A DNA stretch of 8,189 nucleotides, from the NCBI GenBank assembly GCA_964594065.1, contig CAZQKX010000114.1, positions 1 to 8,189 on the forward strand, read 5' to 3'. Source of the stretch: 4572-13 sp964594065. Its GTDB lineage: Bacteria; Planctomycetota; Phycisphaerae; Sedimentisphaerales; Anaerohalosphaeraceae. Position numbers and translations under genes: made by a program. Positions 1 through 5,795 of the stretch are shown piece after piece; the stretch's first letter is position 1; every line of letters starts with the position of its first letter. A model generated the notes under the pieces. The model was given only the letters and a program-made list of their open reading frames with translations, was not told the origin of the DNA and did no database searches.

Positions 1-207
1 AAATACAAAAACCAGCAAGTCCGGGTATCATTCGGCAAAGTCTCAAACCACTTTGAACAGGACTGCGAAAAGCTTGTTACTGAGTTGAATTCGGATAAAG
101 CATTAGTGATGGGTTATTATAACGGCCGTATGAAGCTGCATTTTTCGCATCAGATACAAAAAAAAGATCGACAGAAATTCCGAAATAGTTGGCATGCTAA
201 TTTATAA
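1..207 (+). CDS. C-terminal fragment of an unrecognised protein
   Basis: The frame is open from the first base of the window and ends at TAA 205-207, giving 68 codons with the start outside the window. The fragment is basic and hydrophilic, contains a patch reading ALVMGYYNGRMKLHF, and ends in a Lys/Arg-rich helix-like tail (KKDRQKFRNSWHANL). I see no membrane segment and recognise no family motif. Codon use and strand match the genes to the right. The stop lies 12 bases before the DUF4416 start, so the two may be cotranscribed. That it is coding is supported by the uninterrupted frame in a block where the other frames contain stops; its function is unknown. Confidence 0.55.
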   Translation, partial: KYKNQQVRVSFGKVSNHFEQDCEKLVTELNSDKALVMGYYNGRMKLHFSHQIQKKDRQKFRNSWHANL

Positions 208-219
208 AGTTTTTTACAT

Positions 220-771
220 ATGTGGGAAATACAGGACATTTTACCGGTTAAGTTGCTTGTGGGGATACTGGCTTGTGATGAAACCGCCTTGGCGGCATCC
301 CATGCACCGCTTATCGATGCCTACGGATCTGCCGATTTCATCAGCGATGTCTACCCGTTTGACATGACCGAGTATTATGTCGATCAGGCCGGCCCGAATA
401 TGGTTCGCCAGTTCCTGGCATTTGCCAATCTCATCGATCCCGGCCGACTGGCGGCTATCAAGCACGAAACCAATCGCGCCGAGCAGGCACTGGCAAAATC
501 GCTGGATACGCCGTACCCGCGGCCGGTCAATTTTGATCCCGGCTTTATCGAGCCGTCCAAACTGGTGCTGGCATCGACCAAAAACTTTGCCCATCGCATT
601 TATATCGGCGACCACATGTACGCCGAGGTCACGCTGACCTACAATAAGGGCAGGTGGGACAGCTTTCCATTTACCTTTCCCGACTATAAAAGCGGCCGGT
701 ACGACACATTCCTGAGCAAGGTACGCCAGCGGGCCGCCGAACAGCAGCGGCTTCTTTCCAAAGACAAGTGA
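220..771 (+). CDS. DUF4416 family protein
   Basis: This 183-residue protein matches the DUF4416 family over nearly its whole length. Visible hallmarks are an N-terminal PVKLLVGIL strand (residues 9-17), the DVYPFDMTEYY segment near residues 43-53, an IK.ETNRAEQ helix around 80-89, the NFDPGF signature at 104-109, a TKNFAHRIYIG stretch at 120-130, and the AEVTLTY strand followed by the FPFTFPDYKS segment. No signal peptide or membrane helix is seen, so it should be cytoplasmic. The biochemical role of the family is not established, to my knowledge. The ATG at 220 lacks a clear Shine-Dalgarno sequence, but the conserved N-terminus begins immediately after it, so no upstream start is needed. It lies 45 bases before the acetyltransferase gene on the same strand. 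Confidence 0.85.
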   Translation: MWEIQDILPVKLLVGILACDETALAASHAPLIDAYGSADFISDVYPFDMTEYYVDQAGPNMVRQFLAFANLIDPGRLAAIKHETNRAEQALAKSLDTPYPRPVNFDPGFIEPSKLVLASTKNFAHRIYIGDHMYAEVTLTYNKGRWDSFPFTFPDYKSGRYDTFLSKVRQRAAEQQRLLSKDK

Positions 772-816
772 AGTTCATTCTTTCCATACCGGTGCAACTG
801 TGGTATTCTATGGCCT

Positions 817-1248
817 ATGGAAATCCGCGAGCCCAACACGGAAAATGAATGGCAGCAGTATTACGATCTTCGCTGGCGTGTGCTTCGCGAAATATGTAAC
901 CAACCGCCCGGCAGCGAAAAAGATGATCTTGAGGACGACAGCTATCACTTAATGGCCATCGAAGACGACAGATGTGTCGGTGTCGGCCGGGTCCATTTCA
1001 ATCATTCCGGCCAGGGACAGGTCCGGTATATGGCAGTCGAAGCCGATCGCCGCAAACAGGGGATCGGATCGAAAATCCTCGAGGCCCTGGAAATCTATTT
1101 GCTGCGGAATGCGTCCGGATCAGTTATATTGAATGCCCGTAAAGAAGCGGTCAGCTTTTATGAACGATACGGCTATCACGTAACAGGTCCGGGCCATACG
1201 CTTTTTGGCCGGATCGAGCATGTGAAAATGAGTAAACGTTTAATGTAA
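817..1248 (+). CDS. GNAT family N-acetyltransferase
   Basis: This 143-residue single-domain protein has the GNAT fold. Motif A, which binds acetyl-CoA, is seen as the strand VRYMAVEADRR (69-79) followed by the pyrophosphate-binding loop RKQGIG (79-84) and its helix. Motif B is seen as AVSFYERYGY (111-120), which includes the usual late Tyr. An early helix around LRWRVLRE leads into an acidic stretch (EKDDLEDD) and a GVGRVHF strand, an arrangement resembling the ElaA-like subgroup. The acceptor substrate cannot be read from the sequence. ATG 817 has no obvious Shine-Dalgarno sequence, but the domain starts right after it and there is no better in-frame start. The gene lies 28 bases upstream of the probable start of the glycan transferase. 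Cotranscription with the polysaccharide genes is likely, but a role in glycan modification is only a guess. Confidence 0.85.
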   Translation: MEIREPNTENEWQQYYDLRWRVLREICNQPPGSEKDDLEDDSYHLMAIEDDRCVGVGRVHFNHSGQGQVRYMAVEADRRKQGIGSKILEALEIYLLRNASGSVILNARKEAVSFYERYGYHVTGPGHTLFGRIEHVKMSKRLM

Positions 1249-1264
1249 TAATATCGGTGAAAAC

Positions 1265-1270
1265 AGGAGA
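1265..1270 (+). promoter_or_regulatory. ribosome binding site that points to an ATT start
   Basis: AGGAGA at 1265-1270 is the only Shine-Dalgarno-like sequence between the acetyltransferase stop (1246-1248) and the transferase coding region. It stands exactly 6 bases before the in-frame codon ATT at 1277. The nearest in-frame accepted start, TTG at 1307, is 36 bases away and has no ribosome binding site of its own. Confidence 0.6.
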
Positions 1271-1276
1271 GCGACG

Positions 1277-2386
1277 ATTAGCCATTTAGTACTTGCCATA
1301 TTTGTTTTGCCTGTTTCTGCGTTTTTGTGCAGTGCCGTTTTGACAGCCTGTGTCAAACGCCGGGCGATCAAAAAAGATTTTGTTTCAGTGCCCAGCCAGG
1401 ATCGCTACAACCGTAACGTGATTGCCTTGGGCGGCGGTATCGCGATCTTCTGGACGATCGCCTTGTTTGTTCTGGCCGCAACGGCCGCCGTAAAGTTCTT
1501 GATCGTGCCGGGCCATTTGTCGTTTCTCGATGAATCCCTCGCACAGCATACGCAAGGCTATCTTTCAAAGATCAATGATTTGCTGATCGTCATTGCCGCT
1601 GCATTCGTTTTGCACCTGATGGGGCTATGGGATGACAAAGTCGGATTAGGGCCCTTTGTGAAATTGCTGATACAATTTGCGGTCGCGATCGTTGCGGCCG
1701 TCTATGCTGATGTGCGTGTCGAGATGTTTATCGAAAACAGGATCATTACCACCGGCCTGTCAGTTGTCTGGATCGTGCTGATGATCAATGCGTTTAACTT
1801 TCTCGATAATATGGACGGAACCAGCGCCGGTATCGCCCTGATCGCATCAATGGTGCTGATGACCGCGGCGATCCGCAGCGGGCAGGTCTTTGTCTCGGCG
1901 ATGGGACTGCTCTTCATCGGGGCTCTTTTAGGTTTTTTATTATTCAATTTTCCCCCGGCAAAGATTTTCATGGGTGATTGCGGCTCGATGGTCGTCGGGT
2001 TTTTTGTGGCATTGCTGACCTTGCGGACGACGTATTACAATGCCGAAGCCGGAACCAAACTGTATTCGATTTTTATGCCGGCCGTTGCCATGGCCGTACC
2101 GCTGTATGATTTTATGAGCGTCACATTTCTGCGGCTCAAACAAGGCAAAAGTCCGTTTGTGGGCGACACCCAGCACTTTTCCCACCGCCTGAAACGACGG
2201 GGACTGTCCGACCGGCAGGTTGCGCTGACCCTGTACCTGGCCACCTTGTGCACGGGATTAGGGGCGGTTGGCCTGCAGCAGGCTGATTGGACGGGCGCTG
2301 TACTCATTGTCCTTCAAACTGTCATGATCTTATTCATTATCGGTGTCCTGGAAGCCAGCGGAACCGATTCACTTCAGGGACAATAG
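1277..2386 (+). CDS. MraY/WecA-type polyprenyl-phosphate sugar-1-phosphate transferase
   Basis: This is a polytopic inner-membrane enzyme of the glycosyltransferase 4 family (PF00953). It would transfer a sugar-1-phosphate from a UDP-sugar to undecaprenyl phosphate, the first step of lipid-linked glycan synthesis. With residue 1 at 1277 the protein has 369 residues, normal for the family. Catalytic motifs are in order: the early GGGIAIFW region, the Mg-binding pair WDDK (D119, D120), NAFNFLDNMDG (171-181), FMGDCGS (G233-D234) and the late HFSHRL box (300-305). HFSHRL replaces the usual HIHHRL. WecA-like proteins carry this His box and MraY differs, so WecA/TagO type is favoured, but the sugar is unknown. 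Starting at TTG 1307 would remove 10 residues of the first membrane helix, which is why the ATT at 1277 is preferred. Five bases separate it from the ligase gene. Confidence 0.88.
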   Translation: MSHLVLAIFVLPVSAFLCSAVLTACVKRRAIKKDFVSVPSQDRYNRNVIALGGGIAIFWTIALFVLAATAAVKFLIVPGHLSFLDESLAQHTQGYLSKINDLLIVIAAAFVLHLMGLWDDKVGLGPFVKLLIQFAVAIVAAVYADVRVEMFIENRIITTGLSVVWIVLMINAFNFLDNMDGTSAGIALIASMVLMTAAIRSGQVFVSAMGLLFIGALLGFLLFNFPPAKIFMGDCGSMVVGFFVALLTLRTTYYNAEAGTKLYSIFMPAVAMAVPLYDFMSVTFLRLKQGKSPFVGDTQHFSHRLKRRGLSDRQVALTLYLATLCTGLGAVGLQQADWTGAVLIVLQTVMILFIIGVLEASGTDSLQGQ

Positions 2387-2391
2387 GGACT

Positions 2392-4749
2392 ATGATACGA
2401 TCCAATCTTAAAAAAGATCCGAATGAAAAGCCAACTGCCTTGAAATTCCTTGACTATGTCCTGCTGTTGATCGTACTGAGCATGATTGCACTGCGTGCGA
2501 CTTATATTGAAAGCCCGCACATCGAACAAATGCATACTCAGTTTTTTATTACCTCAGAGATCATCAGCCTGATCCTTTCCACGGTATTACTGGCGTGCTT
2601 TGCTGTCTGGCTTTTGGTTTCGTTTGCGACCGGCCAACTGCGATGGCGAAAAACATATCTCGGTATCCCGGCGGCCTTATTTGTCGGCGCAGGGATGATC
2701 TCCTTTTTTTTTACCGCATCCAATAAACGCATGGCCCTGACAGATGTGGCTTTTCTGACGACACCGATAATCACGGCGATGCTGCTGGTTCAACTTATTA
2801 AGTCGAAACAAACCATGCGTATGGCATTGATGCTGATCGTGGCCATTGGCATTGCCGCGACCGTATTGTGCTTTGATCAAATGCTGGCTTCCAACGAAAC
2901 GATCATTCAGGACTACGAGCAAAATACAGCTGAACATCTGAAAAAAGCCGGGATCGAGCAGGACAGCCTTGAACATTGGATGTACGAACACCGCCTGTAC
3001 TCCAAAGACATACGCGGTTTTTTGATGACCAGCAACTCATCCGCGTCATTTTTCCTTCTGGCGGTCTTTGCTTCGCTGGGGTTATCGATCGAAGCGTTTC
3101 GCCGTCGCAAACACCCTGAAACACTGGCGGCTTTTGCATGCTACCTGCTGGGATTGGCGATTGTTTTGACCGGTCTTATTGTCACACAAAGTAAAGGCGG
3201 TATCGGTGCACTAATAATCGGAATTTTCCTGCTGGCTGTTTTTGGCTTTTTCGGAAAAAAGCTTTGGAAATATCGCGTTGTTCTTGGAGTTCTGCTCCTG
3301 GCGGGAATTGTTATCGCGTCTGCTGCGGTCGTGATGTACGGTGTAAACCATGGCCGCCTGCCCGGTGGCAATTCTATGCTGGTGCGATGGCAGTACTGGC
3401 AAAGCGCAAGCCAAATGATCAGCAACCATCCCTGGACAGGTGTCGGCGGCGGCAATTTTACGCTTTTTTACCCCCAGTATAAAACCCCCGCCGCACTCGA
3501 AACCGTTCAGGACCCGCACAATGTCGTCTTGTCGTTACTGAGTCAATATGGGCCGCTGGGGTTGATAGCGTTTTTAGCGGCGTTTTTTATCCCTGTTGGT
3601 AACTGCCTTCAACAGCAATTGGCCGATTCGACGGATGCCCCGGTCACATCTCAGGCAGAGGGTAAAAAGGCTTGGTTTGGTTTGCTGGCCGCGGCGGTGT
3701 GTATGCTGGTATTTGTGCGTCCGTTCCTGGTCGATGCGGAATTTTTAATGCAGCGGCCCGATGTTCGCATGGCGGCGTATGTGGTGCTGTATCTTTTTCC
3801 GGCGGGTGTTTTTACACTTGCGTTTTGCCTGCTCTGTGCGGTTTCAACGGGGGACGTTTCTGTGCCGCAGCGCAATGGCTACCTGATGATCGCGCTGGTT
3901 TGCGGACTGGTTGCAGTGCTGATACACAATTTGATCGATTTTGCGATTTTTGAACCGGGCGTTTGGAATACGTTTTGGCTGTTTGTTGCGATTCTGGTCG
4001 CGGCGATTCATAATGATTCCGCACCGAACGAAAATGTTGTGACGACGAGGCCCGGAATGCGGAAAGTATTGACCTTTGCGTTGCTGGCTGTCGCGATTGT
4101 CTATGTCTTGATGGTCATTGTTCCGCCGGTACGGGCCAGCCGTTTATTCAAACAGGCGCTGCGGTCGGAAAACGAACGGTTCGAACTCCTGAACAAAGCA
4201 ATTGCTGTTGATCCGCTTTCTCCGAATGCGGCCTACCATTCAGCCGCAACGCTTGTGCAGATCTATTCGCAGCAGCGGCCCCGGGTCAAAGATCCGTCGC
4301 TGCTCGAAAAAGCGGCGGACTATGTGGATGTTGCACAGCGGCGAAATCCAGAAAGCTTTAAGCCGTTTCGTTCAACCGGAAACATTTATCGTCTGCTGGC
4401 CGGACAGGCAAAAGCACCGGATCAAAAAGCGGACTATCTTCATAAAGCATGCGATGCATTTTCAAAAGCCCTCGATCGCTATCCCGGCGCCGGCAGTATG
4501 CATTATAATCTGGCCGTTCTTGCTGAAGAACTTCAGCAATCCCGGTTGGCGCTGGACCATTATAAAAAGGCCGTTGAGATCGAAGATGCCTATCAGGTGC
4601 AATTTGGAATAATGTATCCTGATCACGAGATGGTTTTCAGCCGCCTCGGCAATGCCGCTTACACCCATGCTAAAACCAGGATCGAGGAATTACAGAGGCC
4701 GTTGAACAAACCGGACGAAGCGCCAAAACAAAATCAAGCTGCCGATTAA
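2392..4749 (+). CDS. O-antigen ligase/polymerase-like membrane protein with C-terminal TPR repeats
   Basis: This 785-residue protein is of the Wzy_C/WaaL class (PF04932), polytopic in the inner membrane. These proteins polymerise lipid-linked glycan units or transfer a finished chain to an acceptor on the periplasmic side. Many hydrophobic helices fill about residues 15-590. The large periplasmic loop carries the typical NHPWTGVGGGNF (345-356) and DPHNVVL (374-380) motifs, with the key His at 376. A HNLIDFAIFEPG segment (512-523) follows in a later helix region. After the last helix (VLTFALLAVAIVYVLMVIV) the tail contains about three TPR-like units, for example LEKAADYVDVAQRRNPES and the helix pair ending LDHYKKAVEIED. 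Start: ATG 2392, just after the transferase stop, with AGGGA 2376-2380 as a modest ribosome binding site. A longer in-frame reading from 2287 would only overlap the upstream gene. Ligase versus polymerase cannot be decided from sequence. Confidence 0.88.
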   Translation: MIRSNLKKDPNEKPTALKFLDYVLLLIVLSMIALRATYIESPHIEQMHTQFFITSEIISLILSTVLLACFAVWLLVSFATGQLRWRKTYLGIPAALFVGAGMISFFFTASNKRMALTDVAFLTTPIITAMLLVQLIKSKQTMRMALMLIVAIGIAATVLCFDQMLASNETIIQDYEQNTAEHLKKAGIEQDSLEHWMYEHRLYSKDIRGFLMTSNSSASFFLLAVFASLGLSIEAFRRRKHPETLAAFACYLLGLAIVLTGLIVTQSKGGIGALIIGIFLLAVFGFFGKKLWKYRVVLGVLLLAGIVIASAAVVMYGVNHGRLPGGNSMLVRWQYWQSASQMISNHPWTGVGGGNFTLFYPQYKTPAALETVQDPHNVVLSLLSQYGPLGLIAFLAAFFIPVGNCLQQQLADSTDAPVTSQAEGKKAWFGLLAAAVCMLVFVRPFLVDAEFLMQRPDVRMAAYVVLYLFPAGVFTLAFCLLCAVSTGDVSVPQRNGYLMIALVCGLVAVLIHNLIDFAIFEPGVWNTFWLFVAILVAAIHNDSAPNENVVTTRPGMRKVLTFALLAVAIVYVLMVIVPPVRASRLFKQALRSENERFELLNKAIAVDPLSPNAAYHSAATLVQIYSQQRPRVKDPSLLEKAADYVDVAQRRNPESFKPFRSTGNIYRLLAGQAKAPDQKADYLHKACDAFSKALDRYPGAGSMHYNLAVLAEELQQSRLALDHYKKAVEIEDAYQVQFGIMYPDHEMVFSRLGNAAYTHAKTRIEELQRPLNKPDEAPKQNQAAD

Positions 4750-4827
4750 GGATTGATCGACTGTCCACAAAAAGCAGTTCAAACACCAAGCGGACATAAA
4801 ATTACGCCATGGGAATAGTGTGGACAT

Positions 4828-4858
4828 AAAAAAAGCCCAAAATCTTTGTTTTTGGGCT
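4828..4858 (-). terminator. intrinsic terminator downstream of the tRNA-His gene end
   Basis: A perfect 9-bp inverted repeat, AGCCCAAAA (4834-4842) and TTTTGGGCT (4850-4858), encloses a 7-base loop. Read on the minus strand, the stem is followed directly by a run of T (complement of A 4828-4834). There is no T-run after it on the plus strand. It therefore fits a terminator for minus-strand transcription coming from the tRNA side, 9 bases beyond the tRNA 3' end. Confidence 0.8.
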
Positions 4859-4866
4859 AAAAACAG

Positions 4867-4908
4867 GGTGGATGAGGGGATTCGAACCCCCGACCCCTAG
4901 ATCCACAA
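4867..4908 (-). tRNA. 3' half of a tRNA-His (anticodon GUG), 5' half missing
   Basis: Read on the minus strand, the following parts are in order: anticodon loop TTGTGGA (4908-4902, anticodon GTG 4906-4904), the 3' anticodon strand TCTAG (4901-4897), variable loop GGGTC, T stem GGGGG/CCCCT with a standard TTCGAAT loop (4886-4880), the acceptor 3' strand CATCCAC (4874-4868) and discriminator C73 (4867), which is diagnostic for tRNA-His. CCA is not encoded. The sequence before the loop (CACAA) cannot pair with TCTAG, and no D arm or matching GTGGATG acceptor strand is seen in the 3.3 kb upstream. It is therefore a fragment and not a functional gene. It keeps its own terminator, which suggests it is the original chromosomal 3' end displaced by an insertion. 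Confidence 0.85.
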
Positions 4909-4913
4909 TTGTG
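4867..4913 (-). other. putative attachment-site scar (att) in the tRNA-His 3' half
   Basis: The tRNA identity block ends inside the perfect palindrome CACAATTGTG (4904-4913), which covers the anticodon. Tyrosine recombinases of many integrative elements cross over in the anticodon loop of a tRNA gene and restore the gene with an element-borne 3' half. They leave the original 3' half with its terminator at the far junction. Orientation here places the element at coordinates above 4908 and the chromosome to the left. The crossover itself is inferred; the partial tRNA and the base-composition change are seen. Confidence 0.65.
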
Positions 4914-4961
4914 CCCCAATGCCTAAAACCTTGTTTTTAGAGGTGTTATTGAGGGTAGGTA

Positions 4962-5020
4962 AGTCAGAAATAGTCAGAATTTACCATAGGTTGGAGTTGA
5001 GTTACGCCAAAAGTACGCCA
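4962..5020 (+). repeat. two sets of short tandem direct repeats beside the att scar
   Basis: AGTCAGAA occurs at 4962-4969 and 4972-4979, a period of 10. TACGCCA occurs at 5003-5009 and 5014-5020, a period of 11, with 10 of 11 bases shared over the full unit. A third TACGCCA lies at 4803-4809, on the other side of the tRNA fragment. Helically phased short direct repeats next to a crossover site resemble the arm-type binding sites of tyrosine integrases. This is an inference from position and spacing. Confidence 0.45.
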
Positions 5021-5090
5021 TAAGAGAGGAAGAAAATACTCCCGAATTCATTTAGTTTCGATAGTAATAATGTAATAATTTTTGTTCCTA

Positions 5091-5127
5091 TAGGATATAT
5101 CGGAGTGCTAGGGAGCACTCCATCCTA
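5091..5127. other. strong bulged hairpin of unknown role
   Basis: GGAGTGCT (5102-5109) and AGCACTCC (5114-5121) form a perfect 8-bp stem with an AGGG tetraloop. The stem extends through TAGGAT (5091-5096) and ATCCTA (5122-5127), six more pairs, with a 5-base bulge ATATC on the left side. Neither strand has a T-run directly after it, so it is not a standard intrinsic terminator. It could be a small structured RNA, a processing element or a recombinase site. Confidence 0.5.
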
Positions 5128-5215
5128 AAAAGATATCAGGTCGATTGTGTTTCGACAGGTCAGAACTCGACAGGATTCTTGCCAATAGTGATCATAAACG
5201 GGGCAGAGGTAGACC

Positions 5216-5225
5216 GAGGAGGTGA
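5216..5225 (+). promoter_or_regulatory. near-perfect Shine-Dalgarno sequence
   Basis: GAGGAGGTGA at 5216-5225 contains AGGAGGTGA, a nine-base match to the complement of the 16S rRNA 3' end. It sits 5 bases before ATG 5231. It is the strongest ribosome binding site in the window, and it precedes only a 28-codon frame. Confidence 0.6.
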
Positions 5226-5230
5226 CTGTA

Positions 5231-5317
5231 ATGAGTATGGAACATGCACTAATACAAACAATAAAATTGAATCAAACTATAGTATATTCACATCTTAAGC
5301 CTGATGGTTATCAATGA
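5231..5317 (+). CDS. 28-residue small ORF with a very strong ribosome binding site
   Basis: ATG 5231 to TGA 5315-5317 encodes MSMEHALIQTIKLNQTIVYS followed by HLKPDGYQ. The only argument for translation is the excellent Shine-Dalgarno sequence 5 bases upstream. No signal peptide, transmembrane helix or known small-protein motif is apparent. Its last 30 bases overlap, in antisense, the 3' end of the DUF3788 gene. It is the only plus-strand candidate in the island part. It may be a true small protein, a leader peptide, or the surviving 5' end of a larger gene lost by deletion near 5280-5320. I cannot choose between these. Confidence 0.35.
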   Translation: MSMEHALIQTIKLNQTIVYSHLKPDGYQ

Positions 5318-5716
5318 CTCAGCATATTCGATATCCTTCTTTTTGCTGAAGACTATAGTTATTCCGCGTATTTTCCCATAGCGTTTACCATTCTTAAATT
5401 CATCCTTTAAATCATCAGAGATATCGCTTTGATTGATTAATGCTTCAGCCTTATCTGCAAAATAGAATGTGATTTTAAAAGCATTCTTCCACACGGACAG
5501 CCAGAAGATAGTCTTGGATTTCCGAGTCACTTTCATGAGCCAGTTTTTGCCGTCCTTATAATATCTCCATTCCTCCGAGAAATCGGGATGATGTTCATGA
5601 AGATGATTAAAAAATGAAGTCCACAATGTCGTTTTTCTTTTACCAATACAGGAATAAATGACTTCCTCTGTTGGATATTGGTCTGGATTATTTAAAATTG
5701 GTTTATCGGTAGACAT
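5288..5716 (-). CDS. DUF3788 family protein
   Basis: This is a 142-residue soluble protein matching the DUF3788 pattern. It has an N-terminal segment with a helix ending WTSFFNHLHEHHP, then EEWRYYKDGKNWLMKV, a basic turn, a TIFWLSVWKNAFKITFYF strand pair, the helix ADKAEALINQSDIS, and a C-terminal strand-helix unit with ITIVFSKKKDIEYAESLI. The molecular function of the family is unknown. A TTG at 5728 is also in frame, but GGAG lies 6 bases before ATG 5716, so the shorter form is chosen. The stop is TGA, which shows that TGA is used as a stop inside this AT-rich block. A TATAAT-like hexamer on the minus strand (5778-5773) could be its -10 box, with no good -35 partner. The PH-domain gene lies 79 bases upstream in the same direction. 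Confidence 0.75.
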   Translation of the reverse strand: MSTDKPILNNPDQYPTEEVIYSCIGKRKTTLWTSFFNHLHEHHPDFSEEWRYYKDGKNWLMKVTRKSKTIFWLSVWKNAFKITFYFADKAEALINQSDISDDLKDEFKNGKRYGKIRGITIVFSKKKDIEYAESLITIRLKM

Positions 5717-5795
5717 GTTTTTCTCCAACTAACAATATATGTCCAATTATTCCCAACTTAAAACACAGCCACATTATACAACAAAATCTAAGAGC

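Larger units (their letters stand above)
4914..5230. other. gene-free junction region
   Basis: No convincing gene lies between the tRNA scar and the small ORF at 5231. The stretch holds the phased repeats at 4962-5020, a 6-bp hairpin CTAAAA/TTTTAG (4923-4940), the strong hairpin at 5091-5127, and two copies of TCGACAGG (5152-5159 and 5167-5174, period 15). The minus-strand frames are short (about 40 codons at most near 5000-5120) and show no recognisable integrase motif. Confidence 0.5.

Noticed and set aside
2287..2391. N-terminal extension of the ligase from an in-frame start at 2287.
   Set aside because: It overlaps the coding end of the transferase by 100 bases, has no hydrophobic or family-like sequence, and ATG 2392 fits the first membrane helix.
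4867..4930. tRNA-His interrupted by an intron in the anticodon loop, rather than an insertion scar.
   Set aside because: An intron would need the 5' half upstream on the minus strand. No GTGGATG acceptor strand or D arm is visible in the rest of the window. A very large intron holding several genes is less likely than an integrative element.
4900..5120. Minus-strand frames near the tRNA scar as the C-terminus of an integrase.
   Set aside because: The open stretches are only about 40 codons or less, are broken by stops, and show no R..H..R..Y catalytic pattern.
5140..5320. Possible group II intron remnant upstream of the small ORF, suggested by the general look of the strong ribosome binding site after a GTCAGAACTCGACAGG-like stretch.
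   Set aside because: I find no domain V hairpin, no GTGCG-type 5' end and no reverse-transcriptase motif in any frame nearby, so the resemblance is not evidence.
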